A stretch of DNA of 64,000 nucleotides from Zelopaecilomyces penicillatus (Eukaryota; Ascomycota; Sordariomycetes; Hypocreales; Pseudodiploosporaceae): NCBI GenBank assembly GCA_005765155.1, contig VCCP01000002.1:4340001-4404000 (forward strand). Direction: 5' to 3'. Made by a program: the position numbers and the translations under genes. Position 1 is the stretch's first letter. Every line of letters starts with the position of its first letter. Below are positions 48,944 through 59,935 of this stretch, piece by piece. The notes below the pieces were generated by a model. It was not told the origin of the DNA and searched no databases. It saw only the letters and a program-made list of their open reading frames with translations.

Positions 48944-49594
48944 TGTGGGCATTGGCGAACCGGTGATGCGACTGGTGATAGTTGCAGAAGCAGAACGGTA
49001 CAAGTCCGGACATTTGATCGATGGACGGGACAGAACAGGGCTGGGAAACGCACAGAGGTGGTCCAAGACAGCATGGCAGTAAAAGGAGCGATCGGTTTGG
49101 CGGGTATGGCGGCGGAGGACATTTTGCTAGTCATCATCGAGCTTAATAGGAAGTTTACAAGCAATCCAAGATCGTTTAAAAAAAAACAACACTCATGCGT
49201 AGACACTCGTAACATAGGGTAGCTAGTGGTAAAAGTGTAACAATAGGTGGCGCTTGTATTGGACCTCCGATCATAACCTCAAAACATTGGGTGCTCAGTG
49301 AAAAACAAAGAAATTAGAAACAAGCAACCAAAATCTTGCATCAAATATGGCTGGGGAAATTCTTCATCCAAAATAGAAGTAGAAAAGAATCATCTGGATA
49401 TGAAGGAATGACGTCGAGTTGGCTCAGCCACAACAGCTGTGGGGTAAAGCAGCGGGTGTAACCATGTAACTAACTGTAGGGCGGCACAGTAATTCACTGT
49501 ATGTACCTGGGCCAACAAACAACCCAAAACGTCTTCCGACCAGAGGAGCAAATACCCTCCCTTGCACCATCTCCAACTTTGCTTACAGACCAAT
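48944..49594. other. Intergenic, AGO to SRO7
   Basis: It holds the AGO 3' UTR and a short SRO7 promoter (both genes on plus). No further gene is seen. Confidence 0.5.
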
Positions 49595-52500
49595 ATGGCC
49601 GGCTTTTTGCGAGCGAAGCAGACTGGTATTCATAATGATTTATCCGCTAGCATCCGACCCGAGCTCTTCGCGCCGGATGACCAGGCACGATATGGCATCG
49701 GCTCACAGATAAGGTAATGGAAGCTTTGAGCCCATCCTCACTCGCCTGTGCATCTCGCTGCCCGGATCCCTCGGTATTAAACACAATATCTTAACTTTGC
49801 TAACCTCGATCCTATCCTGTATGATAGTTGTATGGCATATGAACCTGTGCAGTCACTGCTAGCAATTGGAACGTCCGAGAGCAGGTTCAGCCCAGGCAAG
49901 ATCTACGTGTTTGGTCAGCGCAGGGTTCAAAAGGTTCTTGAGCCCCCTCGGCATAGCTCCATCAAATGCCTGCAGTTCAGCGCAAACCGCCTCATCAGTC
50001 TTGAGTCGAACAATGAACTTCGCATCTGGGACCTCGACACAGGGGGGCATCTAGCAGCGCAGACCATCAGCGGCAGCGTGGTGTCCATGGTGACTGATCC
50101 TATGTTAGACTGGGCCTTTTTGGGGCTACAAAATGGAGATGTTATGGCGTATGATCTAGACCGGCACAGTTTAGCGCGAGCATTTCGTCTCCCTAACTAC
50201 TGGAGAGAAAGAGACCAGAGTCTCCGTACGGCTACCCTCATATGCATGTCGTTGCACCCCCGAGATGTTGGCAAGCTCTTACTTGGATATACTCATGGAG
50301 TGGTTATCTACTCATTCAAACAGAACAAAGCAACCCAGTTTCTGGAATATAGTGTACCAATAGGAGCGCCTGGAGGAAACGGTGTGGGAATGGATACAAA
50401 ACGCTGGCCTCGACTAACCCATGCAGCCTGGCACCCGTCTGGTACTTTCTTGATCACTTCACATGACGATGGCAGTCTCGTGTTTTGGGATCCTAAGGAA
50501 GGAAAAGTTGTCACGGCCCGGACACTTTTGGACTTTGGTATTGAGCAAGCCATACCTGGCTCGCCAACGCCAGCATTCAGCGAACCTTACATCAAGCTAG
50601 CTTGGTGCTGCAAAGACAATTGCGATGATACGGGTCTTTTAGTTGCTGGTGGGCAAAGCCCAGATGTCTCTCCAAAGAGCCTTACATTCATCGAGTTTGG
50701 CCAAACACCCATCTACGCTACTTCTACATGGCCAGTATTGGCAGAACACTTTCGGGGAAAGCGGAACATTTCGCTCACATTACCTCCTGGCTCTCAGGTG
50801 GTGGACTTTCTTCTGATTCCACGAGAATCCCCTCACTTTGGTGGGGCACAGGATCCGGTCGCCATCATCTCACTCCTTTCCTCTGGTGAGCTACTTACAT
50901 CAAGCTTTCCTTCTGGGTACCCCATTAGCCCAACGAACCAGCTCCATCCATCAACATTTTTCGTACACCCTTTCATCAGCAAGATCAATGTTTCAAGCCT
51001 TGAGCGGCCAAGATGGCTTTCCATGCTGGAGAAGAGAGATCAAGGTGAACCTCTTTTAAAAGGTGGAGCAGAAGGACCTCGGCCACGAAAGCGATTTGAA
51101 GAGCGAACAATCATCCAAGCCGCACATGCGGATAGCATCATTAGAATATGGGACTCAGGACACGCGGATGATATTGAGAACGGGAACCAACTGCAAGTTG
51201 ACATGGCGCGGGCGCTTGATCGATACGATGATGTCGATATATCGGCAATGAGCATGGCTAGTTGCACCGGGGAGTTTGCTGCTGGTACGCGCACTGGGGA
51301 GGCCGTTATCTTTCGATGGGGCCCAAACCGCTTTTACGGCACCGACCAGTCAAAGAAGTTGGACCCCAACCCTATGGGCCTTACAGATATAAGCTCGAGA
51401 GCAGAACCAAATTTAAAAGAAGGACTGCAGCCTTTCGTGCTCTACGAAATGATGCAGGGTCCAATTACGGCCATCAAGCTTTCTGATGTAGGCTTTGTGG
51501 CTATTGGCTCTGAGCTAGGCTTCTATACCATCATCGACCTGCGAGGCCCTAGCATCATCTATCAGGCACCCACGACCGATTTTGCAAAACAGGAAAATCG
51601 TAAATCTTTCCTCAAAGGTCATTCTCGTTCCGGGTCCTCTCCAATGAAAGAGTGGCCAGTGGTGATGGAATTTGGCGTGATGACGCTAGATGAGGACAAG
51701 TACTCAAGCATTATATGCCTAGTGGGAACAAACCTTGGAAAAGTGATTACGTTCAAGCTCTTGCCAAGTGCAGATGGCAAATATTCTGCTCAGGTAGCCG
51801 GTGTTGTTTCCTTTGAGGGAAAAATCATTTCTCTCAACGCAATAGAGGCCAACACTGGTAAACCAGCAGCAGCAACCGGTGCTGTTGTGGCCGGGCTGAG
51901 GGAAGGGCGTCAAGTCAATGGCGCCGTTGTTGCTGGTATGGCTTCCTGAAATCTCAAACCGAGTTTGCATCTACGGGAAAGCATGAATAAACCTTGCTAA
52001 CAATTGCTAGTTACACAAAAGGAGATAAGAATATTCAAGCCAGCAGGCTCCAAAGGAGCATCGAAAGAATTTGATGATGTCCTGTGTGAAGCCGCAAGCG
52101 TCGCCGAGCTCGAGCTGCAGGGGGTTGCTATTGTGACCTTTATGGGAGATGGCACAGCTAGAGCGTTCTCGATTCCCGGCCTCAAGGACCTTGGCAAATC
52201 AAATTTGCCTTTGCTTGACAGTAGTCGAAGGTCACAAACAATAGTAACACAAACAGGGGATATTTTTGGATTTACTGGTCCCAGTGAAATGGCAGTAGTG
52301 CATGTATGGGGCACAGGAAAGAGCATCCAACAATCACCAGATACTCTGATCAACCCAGCGCTGGAGTGTCCCCCTCGTCCTACAATTTCTAATCTCCAGT
52401 GGATTTCAGGCACGCAGCATGTCTCGCCTTTAGATCTCGACCTCCTCGTTGGTGGGGCAGATCGGCCCCCGAGCAAGCGTATGTTGGAGGCGGCGGCAGC

Positions 52501-52741
52501 AGAGCAAAGGGCGACTCGAGCAGGTGACTCTTCTTCAGCGGCAGGATCATCCCAACAGGAGGGCTGGGGAGATTATCTGACGAGGCAACTCAACGAGCGC
52601 ACAGAACGTTTAAATATGATGGGGGATGGTATGAATACACTACAAGAACAGAGTGCAGGATGGGCAGAAGACGTGAACAAATTTATGGGCAAGCAGAAGC
52701 GAAACATGGTGTTGGGTGGATTGAAGAGTAAATTCTTTTAA
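49595..52741 (+). CDS. SRO7: Lgl/tomosyn family exocytosis regulator (Sro7-like)
   Basis: The three-exon model join(49595..49713,49828..51935,52011..52741) gives 985 aa. Sro7/Sro77, tomosyn and Lgl are double WD40-propeller proteins that bind the plasma-membrane SNARE Sec9 and the Rab Sec4 and promote fusion of secretory vesicles. It starts MAGFLRAKQTGIHNDLSASI and continues through blades such as CMAYEPVQSLLAIGTSESRF, NELRIWDLDTGGHL, TDPMLDWAFLGLQNGDVMAY, HPSGTFLITSHDDGSLVFWD, HADSIIRIWDSGHADDI and TRTGEAVIFRWGPNRFYG. The last 60 residues (GWGDYLTRQLNERTERLNMM, then GKQKRNMVLGGLKSKFF) form an R-SNARE-like coiled coil, which is more tomosyn-like than yeast Sro7. Donor GTATGG and acceptor CTAG around 51936-52010 fix the last intron. 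Confidence 0.92.
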
Positions 52742-55409
52742 TAGCTAAATCTAGTTGCCTTTCATTTCTTTTTTTGTGGAAGAGAAGAGTCCCAGACGAT
52801 GACAGAGATTCAGAATTTTCACTGCTACCAACATAGGATGGATTAGGCGCAGTGTAAAAGGGGCTGACAAAACGGCGTCATCAGAGCATGGCTAGAAACA
52901 GAGTAGTTTGAAACAGCGTACCACCTATTCTTGTGATCGGAGTTTGTTGTGGCTAAGACGACATGGTTCAGTCTAGACTGGCAACAGGGTGCAAAACAAT
53001 CATCGCCGATACAACAGTGTCTGAATATCCAAGATACCTGGTCCTAGGTAGGTAATTATTTACTTTACTGAGATTGCTATATATTTATAGATATTGCTAG
53101 AGATTCAGGGTATTGCTAGCGATTTCTAGCGATTTCTGGATATTGCCAGAGATCTCTAGAAATTTACAGAGATTTCTATATATCAGTAAATTTATCAGTT
53201 GACGTCCCTTAGGGTGGTACCAGCTATGTTTTTTTGCACCCTGTTGACTAGCTGTCTATGGCAATGGTATCAAAGCTTATTTGTTGAATAGCAATCTGCG
53301 AGCTCTATACTGTGACTACGTCCCAAACAACACACGGTGGAGTGTATTTACCATCGAGGAGTTAAGAGCAGCTTTCCTGCTTGAGATTTGGTTTCCCGTG
53401 GCTCAAAACTCCACGCTTTTCTTTGGCCTGCTGCCTATTAGACAATTTCGTAATGGCCCATGCAGTATGTTTTTCGTAATCACGAGGAGACATTACATCT
53501 AGATTGCCGTTGGTAATGCAGTGGCGATCTTCGAGGCAGAGTGAAGAGACTGTGTGAGTGGGACCTGTTGGTGTCAAACAATAAAGTGGATAAACTCTAC
53601 AGACCAACAGACAGGTTGACGGAGCTAATATCAAAAGACGAGACATGAAAGATCAGGCAGACATGATCCGGGATTCCGGGGAACCGCCCACCTCCTTCTA
53701 GCGCCGAGAAAACTCACCGAACGAAATAATCCAATGTCAAGGGAGAAGATCTGATCCAATGGTTTCACCCGCTAGCAGAGCCAAGGCCCGCATACAAACC
53801 CCGAGGATGAGCAAACACAGCAAAGCAATGGAAAAATTCAAAGAGAAAATGTGGCTAGGCGGAATGAAGGTTTGGCTGCTGGCAAAAGCGTTGGTTGGCC
53901 CGAAATCGAGGCCGCGGCAAAACTCTCGATGGTTCTCCGTGAGGCTGAGAAGGGTCACATGGGGGGAGAATGGCGGTTGGGTCACTTTCGAGTTCATGTG
54001 ATGGTATGAATCCCTTCTTTGCTACTGTGTATGGAATTAAGGCTTTGCGGGCGGCATGAGTTCAACGTGATTGCCGCCCTCTTGTCTCTTGTCTCCTCCC
54101 CCGACCTACCCCCCGACCCGTTCTGAGGCCTGCTACTTATGGTATCTCGTCCCCAAAGTTTTGTTCTCATCAAGTGTGTGAGCTCACATAGTTACCATGT
54201 GAAGTTTTTTTTTTTTGCAAGGCTTGACGCAAGCTGCTCAGATTATTGACCGGAACTGCTCGAGGGGAAGCCGAGGAGCCCCCCCCCCCTGGTTCACCTT
54301 GCGTCTACCACACACCACCACCACCACACCATTGCTGGCTACTACCACCCTCACCCATCATATGACGGATTCTGTGACACGAAATATTGTTCGGAAATCA
54401 TCCGAGAACACTGCAGCCATATTTTACTCTCCCATGATCAAGAAAAATTCTCATTCCCATTCCAGCAACACCTGCAGCGATGCATCAGCCCCTTTTCAGG
54501 GATTTGTTGAACATGGTCAGGCAACCTATGCATACACGGCATGTATGCAGGAACCATGTAGCACTCTGATTGACTGGATGTGATGTTCTCAGAACTTTTG
54601 AGATTGCGTATCTTAATATTCTGATTTCGAAATGAACAAAAAAAGCTCCCGAGTTAATGTTTTTGTCCAAGGAACAGACTAATTTGAGCAGTGAAGACTA
54701 ACCAAAGCCAAGGCTTCGGCCCGGCCCGTTTGTTACTGGAGAAGACCTGCCACCGGAAGATTGTCACTTGCTATTAGGTACTATGTACGCTTTTTCTTAG
54801 TCTTTGAAACAGGCAGACGCGGTGTGGTAAGGGTACGTGTGTGCGCTGACATCTACCGTGTGTTTACAGAAATGAGCCAAGCTACCCATACCCCATAAAC
54901 AACCATCCTCGAGAAAAAGAACTTTCTTTTTACACGCCTACGTTTGTTCGATAAACATCTTGACCGACGACAAGATACAGTCTGACGAAGTGGCCCACCC
55001 TCACGGGCAAGGTCCCCCTTATTCAGATGGACAACACTGTTACTCGAATCCGACCATCAGGCAGCAGCCAGAATGTAACTATCTAAAGCACCAACACAAC
55101 ATTCAGAGTCAGAAGCTGTTTAAAAGCTATTGCATTCGCATCCAGATTTACATGATCAACATTCATTGTAGCAATAATGATTAGCCTTTTTTTGTTTTTG
55201 TTTTTGAAGCCATAATACGTGGGCGCATTATCTATTCCCTGTCAAACAAGCACACTCGCACGCCTTGATACATACATGACTACCATTGCTTTTTCTTCTT
55301 GTAGGGTGTTCACTCAATCTCAGCTTTGATTTGCTTTTCATAACGCCGACAGCCTTTCTAACATCTCTTCAGTCTTTGCTAACATATATATACTCAGATC
55401 GACTCAGCG
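52742..55409. other. Gene-poor region with MITE-like repeat
   Basis: About 2.7 kb. It contains the SRO7 3' UTR and a 265 bp MITE-like element (52982-53246). A 74-codon frame from ATG 54362 is the only other candidate, and I do not support it. Confidence 0.45.
52982..53246 (-). mobile_element. MITE-like element, copy 1
   Basis: The 265 bp element starts with CAACAGGGTGCAA (52982-52994) and ends with the exact inverse TTGCACCCTGTTG (53234-53246). Its reverse complement aligns along its whole length with the element at 59158-59420 at about 70-75% by eye. No open frame is present. The interior is made of AGAAATCTCT-like and CTAGCAATATC-like short repeats. No clear target-site duplication is visible (flanks TAGACTGG and ACTAGCTG). 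Small size, TIRs, non-coding interior and a second copy fit a non-autonomous DNA transposon. Confidence 0.75.
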
Positions 55410-55959
55410 ATGTCGTTTGTCAATTTCTCATCGTCAATACCCCCGAAATTCTCGATCAAGATCTAGTATCTTTATTGGTGTGGGCTACACCATACTTTCT
55501 GTCGAGATCATTGAATTTCATTTGCCTAACATGTCTGAAAGGAGTGGACAACCGTCACTAGTGGAACCAAAACCATGCAAAACCAGAGAGTATGGCTCCA
55601 AGAACCATTCCACTAAGTGGGAGAAGCTGATTTTTCTATAGCTGCACATCGTGTGCCAAAGACAAATCTCAACAGCCTACAAAGCATCCTCGGCAGCCTC
55701 TTCAAGATGGTGGCACATGTCCCTGGGATAAAGATCTCTGTCATGGCTTGTTATACGTCCCGGGATTCTCAGGCCCCGTGAATACGATGCCTACCACTGT
55801 TCAACCGGTCATCGGTCAAGAATGCTCAGTAACTCCTCCATCTATCTGAACTATTTCGTGGTTGAAACCTTCTAATTAATCCTTTCCTAGAAAGACAAAA
55901 TGCAAACTGAACTCGACGACCTTAGCTTCCAGCCAACGTACTATCTCGAGAACAAATAA
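55410..55959 (+). CDS. Small four-exon orphan protein, about 118 aa
   Basis: This gene is split into pieces too short to stand out as open frames. The model join(55410..55465,55545..55589,55642..55828,55891..55959) gives 118 aa. Introns of 79, 52 and 62 nt have GT..AG ends: GTATCT, GTATGG and GTAACT donors, CCTAAC and TTCTAAT branch-like sites, and phases 2, 2 and 0 that all join. The product begins MSFVNFSSSIPPKFSIKIYG and continues with PCKTRDCTSCAKDKSQQP, GGTCPWDKDLCHGLLYVPGF and the end MQTELDDLSFQPTYYLENK. It has six cysteines, no signal peptide and no membrane segment. An alternative start is ATG 55531, which gives three exons and 104 aa (MSERSGQPSLVEPK...). I recognise no family, so function is unknown. 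It sits between two inverted MITE copies and next to an F-box gene. Confidence 0.55.
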
Positions 55960-56880
55960 CCCAGTCGGGGCACATGAAGAAGCTAGTAGAGGTTGGAAAC
56001 CCTCGAGTGTACCTTCACAACAACAGTACAGGCAGGGCTTATAGGGACGATTTGAAATAGGAGATTAGATGACTATGGGCGTTTCGGCTACGAACAGAGC
56101 CATCGGACGGGATATCAATATTCGATCAAGGGGCTGCTATTGGGAATTATAATTTACTTTCGACGGTTTGGATATTTTGAGGCGAAGAAGGCACTTTTCT
56201 TTTGCTGCAGGGAGAATAAGAAACATGTTCTTTGGGAATGGGAAAAGTTGGTCTTGAATAATTAGCAATAGACAATACACTCTTGCAGATAGCAGCGCAA
56301 CCAATGATCCCGTGATGAAGGGGGGCTACAGAGTGTCCGTTTCAATACTTTATTGGCTTCTCCTAGTAATATTACTTGATTAAATGAGGAGACATCATAT
56401 GGTGGTCCACTGGTAAGCCACAACAACAACCCACCACTGGTTTGCTGACGAATTCATGTCTTTACTTTTCTTATTCCTGCAGGCCCTCTTCACCCTCAGC
56501 TTGACCGAAGCCTATCAAAACATCACGCCGCCTTTGTCCAACGTTTTCTCGCCTGCCAAGCATAAAGGCAAGCCACAAAGTAAAAGCCCACGCTATTAGT
56601 TAAACAGTACGCAGCTTATCAGCTAAGCCATCTTCGCTTCGTCAAGCCTAAATGCTCCAATGAACCTAAAATCAAGGACATGTTAAATAAAATAAAATGG
56701 TAAACTGCCTAAACCTTAGCAGGTCCAACACTAAAAGTTCTTCCGACCTTTCGATCTGGCAGGTAAGCGACTCTTCCGATAAGACCTTTCTGGATGATCA
56801 TATAAACGACAGAACACCCCGACCCCTTCTGGCCTAATTCTTACATCAGCCCCCTACTATTTCTCTTTTAAAATCGTATA
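55960..56880. other. Intergenic, upstream of the F-box gene
   Basis: No further gene is seen. It holds the 3' region of the small orphan gene and the F-box promoter. Confidence 0.45.
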
Positions 56881-58451
56881 ATGAGGACCCGCAGCCAAGC
56901 AAGGCTAGAAGCCTTCTATTGGACATCTCTCCCTGCAGAGATTCGACTGATGATCTTGTCGACAGTTGCATCCCAGAAACACCCCGGCTGGGCTTTGTTT
57001 GCATCCGTATGCAGAGAATGGCAGTACGTTTTAGAGAAAGTTAATTTTTGCAAGATAAAGCTGGGACTGTCTTGTCTTGACGATGTAGAATATTTTATTT
57101 CGCCACAAAAGAGGGAGATGATTCACCACATCTGTCTTGAAATTGAATTACCACGCTACACGTCTACATGTTGTTCCAAAAAAAGGACACCATCAGCAAA
57201 GATCAGCTCCATCGTCAGCGCTGGGATATGGAAAGTCTTTTCTATTCTCAGTACGTGGAAACGAGCGAGCCACTTAGCATTGGAGATCAATGTGTACTCT
57301 CCTAGCGACTGCGAACACTGGTTCCCGAACTTGTGCTTGTCCACCGATGACGTTGAGCAGGATGGGGACGCAATGTCAGATGTGCGGAAGGCTATGACTC
57401 CGTATCATGACCCGCAGCATGGCTGGATGCATGGCCAACGAGTTAAAGCTCCTCCAACGTCAGCTGTGCTACGACTTTTCCGACCTGTCGAGCTAGTGTT
57501 TCACGAAACATTGCCCCGAGTAGAAGCGGTCACTTGCCTCATTCTCCGTCGACAACTCCGGCGTTGTATTTCACCATCGGGACTAGGCCTGTTACTTGGT
57601 GGACTTGACAGTCTAGAGGATATGTTCTATGAGCCATGGGCGCCATATGACGCTTTTGATAGAGTATACAATGATCTAGGTGTGTACCAATGCCTATGAC
57701 AAGACTCACGAATTTTATCCTCTTATCAAAGAAAATACACCTTGGTTGTCTACCGCTAATATTGAGGATAGTGCTTAAAATAGCTATACAAAAGAATTTT
57801 CCAGCTACTCTTAAGAGACTAATAGTATTTGAAGATGCCTATAAATTTAACGAAGTGTTTCCAAAGCAGCCAGCCCTCATACACTGGTTCAATGTAGATG
57901 ATCCCAGCAAAGGGCTTGGAGCAATTTTGGCATGCAAAAGTCTCAACTTACAATACCTTGCCATCTCCTTTTTGATCAGTGCAGAAGAAGTCTTTCAACG
58001 CTGTCGTTCGACGTGGACCTGGTTGCACCTACAATCTTTGGCGCTTACATCACAGCTCCTACAGGATAACTGGGAAAAACGCGAACAGATTGAGGATTTA
58101 CTCTGCCAAGCCAGGGTCCTTGTACAGAGGATGCCCAAGCTACACACTTTTGTGCTTTGGAATGGCGGAAAGGCACATGCCTGTGCGTTTATATACCGCA
58201 ATGACAGAGATAGGGCCTCGATCACTTGGCGTGGAACATGGCATTTGGAGTTGAGTCCTCTTGTGGTTAAGTCATGGCAACAAACTGCCTCGAAGCTACG
58301 TTATCCCAAACTTCAAATAACGCAGGAGTATGTTCAAGGGGTCATAGGGTCCCATGGAGATGCAATCTACCATCTAAAATTGCCCTGCCAAGTCATTGAT
58401 CCCGCATCACTCTGGCAGATCCGGAGAGAAGGATGGAGCGTAGAGGAGTAG
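56881..58451 (+). CDS. F-box-like protein of an expanded fungal type
   Basis: The two-exon model join(56881..57679,57784..58451) gives 488 aa; the 104 nt intron has a GTGTGT donor, a GCTAAT branch site and phase 1. Residues about 12-60 (FYWTSLPAEIRLMILSTVAS, then WALFASVCREWQYVLEK) fit an F-box: the leucine-proline start, the helix LMILSTVA and the VCREWQ end. F-box proteins recruit targets to SCF ubiquitin ligases through Skp1. The rest (LALEINVYSPSDCEHWFPNL, LEDMFYEPWAPYDAFDRVYN, FPATLKRLIVFEDAYKFNEV, HLQSLALTSQLLQ) matches the lineage-specific fungal F-box family, which has no known substrates; such genes multiply and diverge fast. It looks intact. Its place between two inverted MITE copies fits an accessory gene. 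Confidence 0.8.
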
Positions 58452-59935
58452 TATAATACATGATGATTATCCATCCATTCTCTTTCATAGTGTGTGAACC
58501 ATTGCCAAGAAGGTTTTTGGCAGCCGTACCGCTCTTACATGGGAATTTCACCAATAACATGGATGATGTAGATCGCCCCGGGCCACAATTTCATGGCTAG
58601 TCCGTGCTGCAAAGAGTGAATGCGCAGGCGACGTGGGCCATTTCAAATATAGCAACAACATGAATTGATTCTGCTAGGCTAGCGGCGGATGCTTTGCCAT
58701 CTTTCTTGGTGTAGACATATATGGGGATAGATGTACGAGCCTGCATATGAATAGAAGCAGATACACTGCACATACGATTATGACATGTTTCCCCTTTAGG
58801 AATCGCAAGGGGAGTTGGGACACTTTCGCGATATGCTTCGTTGGAGATGTCGTGTTTACTACTAACGTACATGCTTATTACCTATTAACAGTATAATCGA
58901 TCCATATCGGTTGGAAGTGGGGGGAGTTCTCTTTGTTGTTCCCCGTTTGTGATGCTCGGAAATGCGTGATGCCCAAGGTACTAAGGTACCCATGAAGATG
59001 TAAGTCCTTTGTACCTCTACTTGCTTGGGGGGCTATGTTTTGGTTTGTTTATGGGACTTTCCCACTGTAATTGCCATAACAGCGTGCTGGATGGTGGGGG
59101 CTACAATGGGCCGGAATAGATAGAGACAGTCCCTGTACTTGTCTGGAGGTACCTGCCCAACAGGGTGCAAGATATCACAGCCGGGACCACCCCCAAGGGA
59201 TTTCAACTGATTAATTGTCGTTGATATCTAGAAATCTCTGAAATTTCTAGAGATCTCTAGCAATATCCAGAAATATATAGAAATCACTAGCAATAGCCAA
59301 AAACTCTAGAAATATCTACAAATATGTAGAAATCTCAGTCAAGTAAACTAAGTAGATACATACTACCTGTCTAGGTATTCAGGCACTATCATGTCGGTGG
59401 TTGTTTCTTGCACCCTGTTGTCACTTTAGTACCTACCTTGCGCCCAGACCTAGTGGAGCCGCCCTGTTGTTCTTTTAGTGCCGATGGCTGCATAGCAACG
59501 GCGCCCACAAAAAAAAACATCCACAACTCGCTGCACACACACCCTCGCGATGATGCCAATGTTTACTTTGCGACTCTGACAACATCAAGGGCCCACTTCA
59601 TCCCTCCATGCGATCCTGTGTCGTCAGCTTCTGCGACTCGACTCGCGCTCCCGTCAGCCCGGAGACTTTGAGACTTTGACCACTAACTGTGAGCACGACT
59701 TTGAGACGACAAACCGAAACAACCTCTCCCCCGCCAACACCGTCACCGCCCGCCATCACCCACCTGCCTCGCAGTACCTACCTGCTCTGTGCCCCTCAAC
59801 ACGCCCTCGACACGTCGTCGTCAACACACCTCACCACACCACACCACACTATACCCAACCCAAACCCAACACCACTCTATCGCCATCCCTTCCAACTGGG
59901 CTGGGCTATGAGCGCGGCCCATTAATGAGGCCACC
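58452..59935. other. Intergenic, F-box gene to RhoGEF
   Basis: It holds MITE copy 2 (59158-59420) and a C-rich, probably transcribed RhoGEF leader (59690-59935) with many CACC tracts. No gene is supported. Confidence 0.45.
59158..59420 (+). mobile_element. MITE-like element, copy 2
   Basis: The 263 bp element starts CAACAGGGTGCAA (59158-59170) and ends TTGCACCCTGTTG (59408-59420), the same 13 bp inverted repeats as copy 1. The interior consists of short AGAAATCTCT, CTAGCAATA and AGAAATATCT-like units and has no coding capacity. It aligns with copy 1 in the opposite orientation. No target-site duplication is clear (flanks CTGCC and TCACT). Confidence 0.75.

Noticed and set aside
43661..52741. 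RNA14-AGO-SRO7 as a functional cluster
   Set aside because: The three plus-strand genes have unrelated roles and separate promoters; fungal housekeeping genes are often adjacent by chance.
54362..54583. 74-codon frame starting MTDSVTRNIVRK
   Set aside because: It is short, isolated, without splice signals or similarity, and composition is not distinctive. It could be checked with RNA-seq, but I do not support it as a gene.
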